Shown: positions 12,064-24,652 of the stretch, piece after piece
Layout: each line of letters starts with the position of its first letter
Position numbering within the stretch: the first letter of the stretch is position 1
NCBI RefSeq assembly: GCF_035222375.1
Contig: NW_026946363.1
Span: forward strand, 6,510,001-6,574,000
Direction: 5' to 3'
Origin: Podospora pseudocomata
Lineage: Eukaryota > Ascomycota > Sordariomycetes > Sordariales > Podosporaceae
Length of the DNA: 64,000 nt
The notes under the pieces: generated by a model
What the model was told of the DNA's origin: nothing
The model's database searches: none
Seen by the model: the letters and a program-made list of their open reading frames with translations, nothing else
Made by a program: the position numbers and the translations under genes

Positions 12064-12113
12064 ACGTGATCCACCATTGACCCGCGCACCCCATTGACCC
12101 GCGCACTTTTCTA
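12064..12113 (+). repeat. Left terminal inverted repeat of the Fot1/pogo-type element
   Basis: Begins ACGTGATCCACCATTGACCC and matches the reverse complement of 13872-13921 over 50 bp. It includes two copies of the 16-bp motif CCATTGACCCGCGCAC, a likely transposase-binding site (inference). Confidence 0.95.
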
Positions 12114-12162
12114 TCGCAACACGACCTCCAAAGGCAATTGCTCCATCACACCACAAAACACT

Positions 12163-13814
12163 ATGTCTGTGCAAACCCAAGAAGCCAGAATCATCCTTGC
12201 CATCGAGGCTATCCATACGAGCAAAAATATGTCTCGCCGACGTGCAGCCAAGATCTACAACGTCCCTGAAACAACCCTCCGCGACAGAATGAACGGAATC
12301 ACCCCTAAAGCCGATAGCTATCACGGCCGTTCGAATTTAACGAAGATCGAAGAGGAGGTAATTGTTCAATATATACTCGACCGAGATTCGCGAGGGTTTT
12401 CGCCCCGGATTGTCGACGTGGGTGATATGGCCAATCTCCTGCTTCGGAAACGCGGTGCGCGACAGGTCGGAAAGAACTGGCCAGACCGCTTCGTTGCACG
12501 ACGTCCAGAGTTAAAGACGCGTTTTAATCGCGTCTATGACTATCAAAGAGGCCTCTGTGAAGATCCCGCAATTATTGAGCCATGGTTCCGACTGGTTGCC
12601 AACATGCGTGCGAAATACGGTATCCTCGACTGCGACATCTATAACTTCGACGAAACCGGCTTTATGATGGGCATGATACGTCCAGGGATGGTGGTTACGC
12701 GCCCGATCGGGTCGGTAAACCAAAGGCTATTCAGCCGGGTAATCGGGAATGGGCGACAGCGATTTGCACTGTCGCTGGCGACGGGTATGTGGTGCCGCCT
12801 TTCTTGGTGGTGAAGGGCCGTTTCCACCTCGCCAGCTGGTACTCCGAACATCAGATACCTGACGACTGGGCCGTCGCAACAACAACCAACGGATGGACAG
12901 ATAATAAGACTGCTCTGGAATGGCTGCAGCATTTTGATGAGCACACTAAACACCGTCGGAGGGGTGTATATCGGATGCTGGTGCTCGACGGCCATGAGAG
13001 CCATGTTAACGCCGAATTCGAGGACTATTGCAAGGAGAATAACATTGTCACCATTTGTCTGCCTTCCCATTCCTCGCATCTTACCCAGCCTCTCGATGTG
13101 GGTTGTTATAGCGTCCTAAAGAAGATGTACGGTGCTGAAATCGAGCACTTCATCAAAGCCCGGATCACGCATATCACGAAGCCCGAGTTCTTCCTTGCGT
13201 TCAAAGCCGCCTTCAGCCGGACTTTCACCCAAGAAAACGTTCTCGGGGGTTTCGGGGTCTGGACTTATCCCCTACGACCCGCAGGCCGTCCTTTCGAAGC
13301 TAGATGTCAAGTTGCGGACACCAATCCCCCCTGGGACCCCTGATGGGCCACCAACACCTTGGGCCTTTAAGACGCCCAAGACTACCAACGAAGCCCTCTC
13401 GCAGTCTACCCTTATTGAAGCTCGGATTGCAAGACATCAGTCGAGCTCTCCGACTCCGATTTTAGCTGCTGTTGATCAGCTTTCGAAAGGAATACAGGTA
13501 TTTTCCCATCGGGTGACCCTTTACAAGCCGAGGTACGGACACTTCAAGAGGCCAACGAAGCACTTTCCAAGCGTCGGAGGGTTAAACGGACGCATCTCCA
13601 AGACGGAGGTGCTATTAGTGGAAGCCAGGCCAGGGAGATAATGGCAGAGAAGGGTGTGGTTGAGGAGGGAGGGCATGTCGAGGAGGAAAATGAAGGGTCG
13701 TCAAAGAGGCGTCGGACGGGTTCGCGGCTCTGTGGCATCTGCCGCAAGGCTGGCCACAATGCAAGGACATGCCCAGAGGCTGGAGAAATACATAGTTCAA
13801 GCGATTCTGAGTAG
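12163..13814 (+). pseudogene. Fot1/pogo-type DDE transposase, frameshifted
   Basis: Reads from the ATG at 12163 (MSVQTQEARI) to TAG at 13812-13814, with three frame changes near 12778, 13250 and 13500-13510. Domains in order: N-terminal psq-like helix-turn-helix (RRAAKIYNVPETTLRDRMNG), CENP-B-type helix-turn-helix, and the DDE_1 catalytic domain with its aspartates in NFDETGF, LVLDGHESH and QPLDVGCY. A Lys/Glu-rich tail ends in a CCHC zinc knuckle (CGICRKAGHNARTC). All parts are present, so only small indels have inactivated it. No stop codons of the repeat-induced mutation type were seen. Confidence 0.9.
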
Positions 13815-13871
13815 TTTCAATTGATTGCATTGGTTTTTGGTGGACCTCTGGCAGTTTGGAATGATGATGTC

Positions 13872-13921
13872 TAGAAAAGTGCGCGGGTCAATGGGGTGCG
13901 CGGGTCAATGGTGGATCACGT
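13872..13921 (-). repeat. Right terminal inverted repeat of the Fot1/pogo-type element
   Basis: Reverse complement of 12064-12113, identical over 50 bp, followed by the TA duplication at 13922-13923. Confidence 0.95.
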
Positions 13922-13923
13922 TA

Positions 13924-14861
13924 TATTACCTGACTTTATAAAGTTTGCTTGCCTTTTCTCGACACCCGAAGCCGGCGTTTGATGGAGCCTCTTTCCCGGT
14001 GTGTATGGCGATCCAAAAGCAAAATTGATGATCTGGCTCTTGGATGTCGATGAAGTGGTGAAGCCTCGAATGGGGAAAATGTTTTGCTTTTATTTTTTTT
14101 TTTATATTTTTATTATTTTTTTTTTTTTGTAAAAGATCGTTGTCGTCGTCCAGTTGGGCAATTGAGAGTTGAGTTGAGGGATGGGAAACCTCCCGACCAA
14201 CCACGACTTTCCTCACGTGCTCTGTACTTTTGCCCTTAATAAACCCAGACCGTTTGACTCGAGATATTCTGCTTTGGTGTCAAGGGGAGATATAAATCAT
14301 TTCCTCCCCGCGTCTTCGAAACACCCCCCGGGTAAACAAACAGGAACAGTATCACCCATTTTTTTTTTAAAAAAAAAATGGATGCTGCTCTTCATAGGAA
14401 GAGGTCTACCTGTAGCAAGTTCCGCACCAGGGGGTTTTGTTTGTGTGTGAAGGAGTTGGAAGACTTAGCAATTGGGTTGATCCCACACAACAAATCACTG
14501 CACGTACATCATGATATCGTTGCCACCAAAACGCCAAGTACTAGCCAGTAGAGCATATTCTCATAACCCCCTACCAAAAAGAAATCTATGTAACGTCCAA
14601 ATGAGTATACGCCCCTATCCTGCCTGTTTCCGTCTCAGTCCCGCCGTTGCCGCGGCCGCGCGCTCTATTGTTCTCTGTGAAGGGGGGTATCAATGATGTG
14701 AAACAAAAAAAAAAAAAAAAACAACCAGAAAATCCCTTTTTTCCGTTTGTGCCCTTTTTTTTTTGGTGTTACCGGCGATGTGCAAAGTGATGATGATGCA
14801 TAGCAGTGTCCAGAACCAATAAATGAAATAAGCCAAAAGCTATGCGATGGAAAACGGATGT
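13924..14861. other. Intergenic region with A/T homopolymer tracts
   Basis: No gene seen. T-rich stretch at about 14090-14130, an A/T tract at about 14359-14378 and a poly-A run at about 14703-14720. The last part is the likely 3' flank of the minus-strand gene that follows. Confidence 0.5.
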
Positions 14862-16706
14862 TTAAACAGATAGAGCGCCTGGTGAAGAATGCGAGTTGTT
14901 CCGTCTCGCCTCGTCGTCACGCATAGCCTTTTCCAGCTCGGCGGCTTGACGCTCGGCATCGGCACCTGTCATGGGTCGACCGAGTGTCAGGTAACCGCCG
15001 TCCTCGCCCTCCAGGGACATTGGTGTGACGGGTCCGGGACTGCCGAGTGGCGCCAGACGAGGGGATTTCGGCTTCGTCTTCAACTGATGGACACCGAAGA
15101 ACCCATCAGGCCCTCCGATGGCTGCTGGAAGAGCAGCACTGTTAGCTACCACTGACCTCGCAGCCATCGTGGCCTGCGCAACCATGTCACGCTGGTATTG
15201 CTGGATACGGCGTTTGACTTCAGAGCCGGATCGGGCATGCCCTTGTTCCCGACGCAGCTTTTGCCCCTGAGACTCGTGGCCAGCCGAGGAAGCGGGCTTT
15301 GTCGGTGTCGAGGGCCGCTGCTGCTGGGAACTCTTGCCGTGGCGTCTCTCCCAGTTCGTGGGGTAGTATTTTCCAAGAGGTAACGCAATGCCATCGTGGT
15401 GGCCCATTGGGATATACGACGTTGCGGGGGTGTGAGCAGTGAGCGCAGTTGTTCTCGAGCGCTCAGAAAAGGGGAAGTGACCAGTTTCGTTTCTGATCGA
15501 GGTGCTCATGCTCATGGACAAGGGGCTCGCCGCCCGATTGGTCGTGGACTCGGCAGCCTTTTGCCAGGAGTATTGTCTGGCCATGTCGGCGTCGTTGTGG
15601 AATGGATGGGGAATAGTGACCCGGGATTGGGGATCTTCGTGGAGAGGGAAGTATCCTCTGTATTGAATGAGCGTTCAAGTCGGCACACGATTGGCCCGGT
15701 GATGGCCAGACTGACTTGAAGTTCAGGGGATCTGCTTACCCAGGGATATCACCTCGTCCTGACAAAGGGGCCGGGGGAAGCGAAGCGTCCACACCCGTAA
15801 CAGTATCGTGTCTGCGAAATGATGGAATCTCGATGGCAATTGGCCTGCTTTTGCTGCTCGAACTTCCTTGGGGTGTGTCGACTGATGGACCTGCCACATC
15901 GGCGGAGAAACGGGCCTCGGAGTTGATATCTATACAGGCAAGTAGTCAGCATGATGCAAGTGATCTCGTGGCTGGTGAGTGACAAAGCTTGACTGGAATG
16001 CTATGTATGACGCAGTGGGGGGCATGGAACAACCATTGCAACATCAACGGGGGTTTCAATGGAGACGGCTCGGGAGCCGCCGAAGCTGGCCGCTCCGGCT
16101 TTAGGCCTGTAGCGGGACGCCCGGTCCACTGCAGAAAGTCTATTGCCCCCCAACAAGACGGCCAAAAGAACCAGGAGGGGTTAAGCGTTGACGCAACCGC
16201 TTCAGCACCGATGCAACCGACGCATGTCTCACTGGAGAGTAGCGTTTGACGGCACCCACGCCGCTGTGAATGCAAGCCACGCCATCCGAAGCCGCCCAGT
16301 CAGAGATGTTGACTGTGCACCCTGGATCTGCTCGGCATTCCAGCATCATGGATCGAGGGGAAATTGGGAATTCGACCCAAGGAGAGGGTATGGGCTGTGT
16401 TGGGGTTGGATAGCTGCTGGCCGTTCACTTGTCGGGTGAAAAATGTCGAGGTAGTCAATGGAGGACAACGCGAGCTAAGGTATACGTACCGGCAGTCTGG
16501 TCAAGGGAAGCCGTGAAGTTGGATGTAACACTTCGAGTTGGCGGGTTCTCGGAAGCTGGCGAGAAGGCAAACTGATCTTCGGAGCTCGATGATGCGCGAG
16601 AGCAATGGGATGCTTCTGACGAGTCTGAGTAGGTTCGTCGATGCATGGCCTGCCGCCTCAGCTGTAGAGGCAGCCTCCACGACCGGTCTGTCACAGATCG
16701 CTTCAT
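14862..16706 (-). CDS. Unrecognised three-exon gene, conserved-looking 400-residue protein
   Basis: Reconstructed on the minus strand as exons 16706-16490, 15929-15740 and 15657-14862, giving exactly 401 codons with the stop. Junctions agree in phase: exon 1 ends phase 1 (DQTA/D-INSEARF) and exon 2 ends phase 2 (DIPG/GYFPLHEDPQSRV). Introns are 560 bp and 82 bp, with GTACGT and GTAAGC donors and a GCTGAC branch-like site before exon 2. The long first intron could hide a small extra exon. The protein is Ser/Pro-rich and polar, without signal peptide or membrane helix. Two islands look conserved: GGYFPLHEDPQSRVTIPHPF (from about residue 136) and YYPTNWERRHG (from about 233). I recall similar motifs in uncharacterised fungal proteins but know no function. 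Confidence 0.7.
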
Positions 16707-19700
16707 GGCGATGGATGTTGAGAGTGAACTCTGCTGGAGATTGGTGTCGTCGATCGTTCGAGATAGAGGGTCAAGTTTGAACTATTTGAGGGGCTGTGTG
16801 ATGATAACACCCGGAGACAGTTTGTTAGCAAAAGAGATTCTGACTTTTCTGCTGCCACACACGTTCATCCGACGTCAAAGATCAGATAAGAAATTGAAGA
16901 TATCTCTGATGCAAGACGTGTAGGTGTGGAGAGAGCCCTGCCCTGTGGGTGAAACGTCCAGGGTTGCGGAGCGTCTCCTGCCTCAGAACCTCCACTGACA
17001 GGAAGGTTCGACCGGTCCCGTCCACACGCTCAACATCTCGAAATGTTCCACAGGGTCCAAACTTTCTCCTTGCAGTCCGCATGACAGGTTGGATGACGCC
17101 CGTCACCCACGGTTCGGTCATACAGATGTCCCGCCACTCGCCTGTGTAAGTCAAGCCAAACCCACTTACCTGTGTCCAGTGAGCTAATCAATGTGCGCTG
17201 CTGGCAGGTTCTCCGTGGATACACAACCCGAGCATAAATGTGCGTCAGAAGTTCGAGAAAACAAGGTGTCAGAGTGGGTGGTCAATATCGGGTCGGTCGC
17301 AGTCGGTGACGTTCGGGCTTGCGGTCGGTAAAGGAGGTGGGTTGCCGAAGAGGAGGTGGATTCGACGACGACAACGGTTCGAGGATGATTACAAGCAAGT
17401 GAACAGTCTGGGAACTGCCTTGTTGTGATGTCGACCTAACCGTCTGAGTTCAAGGTCATGTGTGTGTCAAGCTGGCCTGCTGGCAACCCTCGATACAAAC
17501 ACCCCTCGCCTCGGGTCGACAACACCAAACTGAGAAGCGCAGCGAAGAGAAAGAAGTGCCAGAGAGCCGCATGGAATTTATGGTGGGGGTTAGGTGAAGC
17601 TTCGACCTGGTGTATCCCGCTGATACTGGCGGTTCGCTTAGACGGACGAGGGACGGTTGAAGTTGCATGGCAGGGAAAGGGATAATGTGGGACGACGCGA
17701 AACCGCAACCCAAGAAAGTTGAAGCCGCCTGGGAACACGGCTGCATTCATATCTCTTTCCAAGAAGCCCAAAGCTGCCGGTGGTTGGAGAAGTCGGATAT
17801 GCTCCATACCTATCAACAAGGGCAAGGTTCCTGCATCCTCGCTGAGAGTCCACTCCCTCCCCCCCCTCCTCCCTCCTCCCCCTCACTCACCTTCTTTTTT
17901 CACGCCGGTCCCTGATACCCTGACAACCTGTTTTTGACGGTTGTAGTGTTACTTTCTTTTATGAGATCCCTGTCACTGAACCCTGATGACCCGCCACACG
18001 CTCAGGGAGCCAGGGTCCGTCCGGGCCGCCTCGTGTGTGTGTGGGACACCTGGGTTGCGGTGATGGGGCTATATCGCAGTTATAACGTCACGCCCACCAT
18101 TGCCTCTACGTGGAGCAAAAGACAGGGTGCAAGAACACAATCCTACGTCTTATATCGACGCAGGAAGTCTATGTATCCGATCACCTACATCGGGCCTCTC
18201 ACATCACGCTGAAATACGATGCTGTAGTCCTGAGCGGCGCATTTTCAGAGACACAAGAACGCAAGACCGGCCTGGTATATGTACATACAGGGATGGATAT
18301 CTCGCAAAATCCCATGGCCATAACCCCACAGCACGCTAACGCAGTCCAAAACGGAACGAATGTTCCTTCTGTCGCCTCTTTCTTTTTTCTTGTTGTCTGT
18401 GTCCAGGTGGAGATGACTGACGATCCTCCCCAGAGCGGATGTGGCGCTTCTTCATTGAAAATGCCATCAGGCTATCAGCGCATATCCAAGCCATTTTCAT
18501 AAGAATTTGCCTGCACTACAGATGCGTTCCGACCTTACTATCTATGCCAGTTCACCAATTCCAGACCGTGAGGACACGCAATGTGACTCCCTTGCCCTTA
18601 GGGGAAGAGGGCTGACGACAGCTTGATCGCTGCGAACATTGTGAAGGAGGGGTGGGGTACGCAACTTCAACAAGACGTGCAGCCATGCCATCCAACATTT
18701 GGCCGGGAACGAATACTGCTACATTCCCTATTGTGGCCGGCTGCATATGCCGTATAATATCGCTCATAGCGACCAAAGAAGGGTCTATCAAGCAAGCGCT
18801 GAGATAGCGGCTTTTAGGCGCGAATGCGCTTGGTGGGAACAGTCTGATACATGTGTGGACAGCCGCATCCATCGCCAAGTGGTAAATGCCCGGCGCCTGG
18901 TCGAGTGTCCGCCAAGCGGTAAGGCTCCGTGGGCTCCTCTCTTTGATGCAAGGCCCATGGGTAATCGGCATTGCTAGTCCGGAAGCAGAAGGGAAACCCG
19001 TTCCTTGGGAATATGGAATGCGAGCTTCCATGCGAGTCTTCCTGTCCAGTTGTTGTACATGGGACCGACAACTTCACAGGAGTAGCTGGTCTCGCAAACC
19101 TGGACCCGGCGCAGTGGTTAGCCATGGTGAACGGTCTCAACACCACGGTCAGGACCAAACCTCGCCGGTTGATGGGCGCCGCTTCCGAATGCGAGGCCCG
19201 GCACCGGGGAGACATCACACGCGGGGGTTCCAGCCAGGTATCCTGGAAGTGATCTGGTCATAATGGTTCGATCCGAGCGGGTTGGTTATCTCTGTCTAGC
19301 AACCCAACGGGCGGTGCATTGCCGATCTCTCGTGGATCCTCTACATTTCTTCCACCCTTTTTTTTCTTTTCTCTCCATTTGAGCGTTCACATATGTCTTG
19401 CTCGCTGGTTCGGAAAGGCCCCGCGCCGCTGGCGACCCTACCGTCGAGGGCTTAGCCGCCGGACGGTTGCTCGCTTCTGTTGTTGATCTATCTCCTGGTG
19501 CGTTACACGGTACCCCGTTGACGGCAAGCTGCCTGGGCGGTCTTTCTTTTTTTTTGTCGGTATGTACGGGTACTTTTCTTGCCAGGAAAGGTTCCCAAGT
19601 CGGAGTTGTGGAGCGTGTCCCCGCTCTCCGACTCGCAAGAAAAGTTGCCTGGCTGACAGCGGTTGTGGTGAACGTTTTCCGTGTGGAAATAATAGTGACT

Positions 19701-20695
19701 GAGACTAACTGCCAGGTATTCTAAGACAGAGGTCTCAGTCCTCTCAACACAGCAACATTCCCCGAGCAGATTCAGTTAAAAACATCTCTAATGTCTGGCG
19801 ATGAAACTCTTTCGCAGTATCGGTGACGTCACCATCGATTGGGGAGGGATTATTTATATCTCCGTTCTGCCCCCTGCCTGGTGGTCGGCCAGGTGCCGAG
19901 CGATAAGCGAGGATCGTGAGATCCGGACGGCAGCGAGCCTACCCTGCGCATCAAAGAAGTCAGCGACCTTCATGGTCATGGTCGGTACGAGGAGATGGCA
20001 TCGGCATGAAAAACTCCACAGAATTTTCATCCTGTCAGAGTTGGTTTCATCTGTTGGCCCCCGAGATGAGGGCTAGCCGGTGGGAAGGAGATCGACAAAT
20101 GTATCTCGTCATACATCTACCTACCTCCCAGGGACAGGTTGAGGGAGATCACAAGATGACATGGAACGAAATCTCTCCGATCTTGTCACCCCAGTAGACG
20201 CGTGGACCGGGAGCATCTCGGGGGCTGGCCGTTTGTTTGCATGGCGCGAAGCTACACCGTTGCGTGGCCTGGTAAGTTTGTTACCGCTGTGTAAGTAGAC
20301 TACAACCCAAACTTCACTGTCTTCCTCCAACCATCAGATAGAAACATTATTATTACCGTTGCCCAGACTGGAAAACATGGAAAAATTACATTATTAAAAA
20401 TATTCAACAGGATATCGGGTCGTCGCGTTCCAACCAAGAGGGGTATCGTATCGTTTTACCCAGAAACCATCATTACCATCCATTCCTACCCCTAATCCAT
20501 CACGCTCTCGCGTACCAATTCCGTCAAAAGTTGCGCGCTTACCACGATGTGAACACCCAGACAGGACAATTCACCATGATCCCTCTTCCAACATGTGGTC
20601 CACAAAGCCAACATTGCCCCCTTGATGACTCCGGGCTCCTTTCCAACTTGCCGAAATCACCTCCAAACACCCTTCTCCCTATCCAACCATGCCTC
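16707..20695. other. 4-kb gene-poor intergenic region
   Basis: Only short overlapping ORFs without recognisable domains or paired splice structure. An 11-bp inverted repeat (ACTTTTCTTGC at 19572-19582 and its complement at 19635-19645) is the only local structure noted. Upstream promoter of the gene at 14862-16706 presumably lies at the left edge. Unannotated noncoding RNAs cannot be excluded. Confidence 0.5.
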
Positions 20696-21218
20696 CTAAA
20701 CCTTGGCCCGGCTGGTAAACCTGCTCCTCCTCTCCTTGTGCATCCACCAGTAGGTCAGGTTGGCGATGAAGCTGACGAGCCAGAGGATGGCGTTGACAAG
20801 GACGATCCAGACGGCGCTCCGCATGCGCACAATGTCGTGGTTGCCCTCTGGGTTCTCATTGATGTACATTTTGCCAAAGATGCCAAAGAGGACGATCCAG
20901 AGGATGAAGAGCACGAGGTTCCAGACCCAGATGGCGGCGAAGCGGAGGATGTAGGGGATGCAGTAGAGGAGGGCTGTCAGGGCGGAGAGGCCGCCTACTA
21001 CTTCTGCGTAGATCTGGTATGTAATGTTAGGTTGCGAGTGGATGGGGCGGAAAAGGTGAAGATATACATACCCATTTGGAATCACCGCTCACGTTCGCCT
21101 TACGGGCGCGGTCCAGTTCGACGCCATAGAGAGCGCAGACGGCAATGGCGAGGACAAACTGGCAGAAGTGGAGGATTGTGAAGAGCATATAGCTCAGCGT
21201 GAAATTCCCAATCGCCAT
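20696..21218 (-). CDS. Four-helix MARVEL-like membrane protein
   Basis: Exons 21218-21072 and 21013-20696 (58-bp intron, GTATGT donor, phase 0) give 154 residues. Four hydrophobic segments occur in the MARVEL arrangement: one in exon 1 (YMLFTILHFCQFVLAIAVCA, about 10-29), then about 53-70, 75-95 and 122-142 in exon 2, with a basic tail (HKERRSRFTSRAK). Fungal MARVEL proteins sit in the plasma membrane or secretory membranes and are linked to membrane apposition; the exact role here is unknown. The start MAIGNFTLSY is the first ATG of the frame. Another small four-pass family cannot be excluded. Confidence 0.8.
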
Positions 21219-24200
21219 TTTGTCGTATCAGCCACTTGTATGTCGTGTGGTTTTTGGTTCGTGGCGAGAAAATAGAGTTGCAAAGACGAGCGGACGGTCT
21301 GCACGTTTTATTCTAAGTGTTCCGTCTGCGTGATCAGGCGACGGCGTGAGAGGAGGTCGGGATCACAACAGCAGAAAAAAACACAACAAGAAGAGATCTT
21401 TTTGCCAAGACGAGCCGGCGCGACGATAGTTCGCGAGCAGGCAAGTGGCTGCTTTGATCGGCGGGGACAACTGGCGGGAATGGTGGATCCCCTGTGGTCC
21501 AGAAAAATATCCAACAAAGGTTTGCGAAGAGGTTTGAAGCCAAGCAGAGAGAATGCAGTTGGGGTCGTCGTCTGGGCCGGTGGAAGAAGTGTTCAAAAAA
21601 AGCCCTCCGAAATGGGCTGTTGAAACATGGGATGAACGTGACCGCTCCCGACATTTGCGCCAATGACGTAGCTCAGCAGCGATGCTGTCACTGACAAGGG
21701 CGGCACTTGCATCTGGGCAAGGGTTCATCTGGTGAGCTTAAGCGGTGCGCACGGACTACTTGGTAGATGCCAGCGGGGTTGTGATCCCCGCCATTCAGCT
21801 CGTCTGTGAGATCACGATCTCGACACTTTGCAACGTTTCGAGCTCTGATTGTTTGGCGCAAAATACCGGCAGTTTGGTTTCAGCCCAACTCAGTTTCAGG
21901 GGCTCATCCGAATTTTACGGCTTTTCTCGCTATTGGCCCGCAGCCTGTTTCCCTGACTGACGAGGACGGAGGTCGGTCTGGGACGAATTTTCGTCAGGTT
22001 GATTGCCATTCTGATTTGACACAGACAGGCTTCGCCCGGAAACAGAAACATACTCTTTGATACATCCTTACAACGTGGATTTTTCCATCTCGCCTCCATC
22101 AAACCATATCGGCCTGTTCTCACGATGAGACCAGTCGCCGCTTTCTGTCCAGGTCCTCTCGCTACTGGATGAGGCAATCATCACACTGGACCATGAGTTA
22201 TACCTGGGAACTCTTGACTCTTAGTAAAGGGCAATGGCAATGTCCTGGTGTTCAAAGTCTGAACAGGCTGCCCCGGAGTCCTGAATCGAAATCGAAAATT
22301 CATTTCACCAGTTCCACAAAACCCAGCCATGGTGAAAGCCCTACAGCCGTGTTGGCCGAGTTTCCTCACGCGGCCGAATTGCCTTCCCGGGACCTTCGAA
22401 TGTTTTCTGTACCGAATGCAACCGAAACACAAGACACCTTGTGTTGACATTCCCACATGATGGGCTGACTCCAGGGATTTCCCAAGGTCCGGTAGTTGAG
22501 TTCCTGTCATACTCGGGCGGTTAGAGCCAACCAAAAACGAAACAGAGCCGCACATGGAAGCTACGCGTGGACATCTCTGAGGTCGGTGTACACTTACACT
22601 AGAGCCCCTAGTAACGCCGACGATATGTGTTGTCCAGCACATACACATGGCCTTGCTACATGTGGACATATACTACACACAGTAAATGTCCAATCATGGG
22701 AACGAATATCATGGCCAAGCATGATAAGACCAAGACTGCCCGGGCGAAGCTAGCTAATTATAGTGAGACCGAAAATGCGGCTCTGTTCGAGATCAATGAA
22801 CCGAGAGCCCCGTGGAGAACGTTTATTTAAGGACAAAGAGCAGACCACGCGAAGGCCTATCGCCCCCGGAAGGTCGAGAATGCTCGATCTGATGTTTCTA
22901 GAGAGCTTACTATGGCCTCCCCTTCCTTGTTATTGTTTGATAGATCGTTGCAATTCTGTCCGGTTGACAGGTCTCAAGTACCAGAGAGCAAGGACAAGAA
23001 CAAACATCAACTGTCAGCACCAAGCTGGACCAACACGTTTCCCTCTGTACAACAGCGCCACGCAACAATGGTCTCGATTTGCCAGGGTTTCCAGTCGTTC
23101 GCAAAGGTTCCCTGGCTTTGTTTCACCGGTCGTCTCTTTACCTGTCCTGTCACGATCGACTTGATGGTTTGTACTGGTATTCCAACCACGGAGCATGGGT
23201 CTTGTACTTGGCAGTCTTCTCAACCGCTCGATACAAGGGGCTCTTGAAATTCCAATTTCTACATGGGATTTGTCGCTCGTGGGGATAGCAGGGCTAGGTC
23301 CCATGACCGAAAGGCGCTGCAGGCTGCTCACCGAGGTGGCTGCATCTGTTTCCCCGGGAGCCGCTCACCATTCTCGCACACCATATGCTTCAACATGCTT
23401 CGATATATGACACAGAGAAACGTTTAACAATCGATGGATATGTACGGGGCACAAGCTGTAAGTTAATCTTGGAAGAATCTCTTTCCCAGCTCGCACATTG
23501 CTGACACTGCATCTTGTATACAGCCTTGCCGGGTTTTGGCCCGACAGAATCCCGTCGCTTACATGTCACTCCAAGATTACGCATCTCCTACCACAGGAAC
23601 CAAATGCTATCAAACACCCAAAAGTTGCCGGGCATTTATCCTTCCGGAACTACTTGGGTGTTTTGAGCACCTCGGACCCGGCCTTTTTGCTCTTGTCATC
23701 GGATGGGTAACGCATGGACCTGGGCCCTGGGCAAAGATGAGCCCCCTTTGCCCATCACTTCTAATGTAGCCGGCGACTCAACGATGACTCCCCAAGAAGC
23801 CAACCGGAGCTGGCCATACGTCATTTTGGTTGAAGTTGCACTATGGTGACCGCAGGGGGGTTATCATCGCTTTTGGGTCCCTCTACACTTTGTGGGACCT
23901 TTTGTCTTCTCAGGGCCGACCTGGGGCTCGCTTCCACGGCATCGCCACCGTTCATAGCTCACCGAGGAGCCCATTGGCAACGGAGACTCGCGTCGGAAGG
24001 TCTATCGAGGTCACTGGTCTATCCCTCACCGATTTCCGCGTCTGTTGAACTACCAATCGTTCAACTTCCATGAACAAATCACATGGTGGCACTGTTGGAA
24101 ATGAGGACAGTCATGGAGCAGAATGCCTCGTTCCCTGGTGGAACTGCCATCTCTTGTGCTGGTTTTCCACGGGAAATGCCAGTCGCCTTCTTTCCAAGCC

Positions 24201-24385
24201 ACCTTGGAACTGAGCTGCCTGTCAAGATTGTCGTTGTCTGCAAAAAAAATGAACTATAAAACAGGTTCTACCCAGGAGGTCTATGTCTTGTGAGCATCAT
24301 CAGTCTCTTGATCATCATCGCAAGATCAGCTTCGTCTTATCACGTCCCAACTCAATCCCTCCTGACATCTTTTAATTTTGCAACA
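21219..24385. other. 3.2-kb gene-poor intergenic region
   Basis: No supported coding region; many short frames on both strands without domains. The right end (about 24240-24385) is the probable promoter and leader of the small cysteine-cluster gene. Confidence 0.5.
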
Positions 24386-24652
24386 ATGGCGCACAGCTCG
24401 TCGGACTCACGCAAACACTCCAAGTCAGGCTCCTCCAAATCCGGGAGCTCGAGATCCGGGACCGGTCAGCCTGCCGATTATGGTGCCCAGGACAATGGGG
24501 GATATTATCTCGAGACCTTCTGGAATTGTCACTACTGCGGTGCCGGCACGTACACGTCATCGACTACACCTCAGTGTCTGAACATGCACTGTCAACATCC
24601 TGCTTGTGGCTTCTGCACTACCAGGCAGGAGTGGGTGCGTAGAGAGCGTTGA
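24386..24652 (+). CDS. Small cysteine-cluster (zinc-ribbon-like) protein, 88 residues
   Basis: Single-exon frame from ATG at 24386. The first third is Ser/Lys/Gly-rich (repeats of KSGSS type); then comes a compact cysteine cluster: WNCHYCGAG, QCLNMHC, QHPACGFC, six cysteines and two or three histidines that could bind one or two zinc ions. No signal peptide. It may belong to the same loose group as the protein at 49549-50517, which has a similar CxxCG...C...C layout. No function known. The cluster and its start context support it as a real small gene, without homology evidence. Confidence 0.55.
   Translation: MAHSSSDSRKHSKSGSSKSGSSRSGTGQPADYGAQDNGGYYLETFWNCHYCGAGTYTSSTTPQCLNMHCQHPACGFCTTRQEWVRRER

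Larger units (their letters stand above)
12064..13921 (+). mobile_element. Fot1/pogo-type DNA transposon (Tc1-mariner superfamily), complete, 1858 bp
   Basis: A full-length element bounded by perfect 50-bp terminal inverted repeats (12064-12113 and 13872-13921) and flanked by TA (12062-12063 and 13922-13923), the usual pogo/Fot target duplication. Its length is close to that of Fot1-type elements. Each inverted repeat contains a tandem pair of a 16-bp motif, CCATTGACCCGCGCAC. It encodes one DDE transposase, now broken by frameshifts, so this copy cannot make its own transposase. Base composition is not AT-shifted and the ends are identical, so the insertion looks young and little touched by repeat-induced point mutation. 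Confidence 0.95.

Noticed and set aside
18552-19218. Overlapping ORFs of 130-160 residues on the minus strand
   Set aside because: No recognisable domain, no consistent splice sites and no compositional signal of coding.
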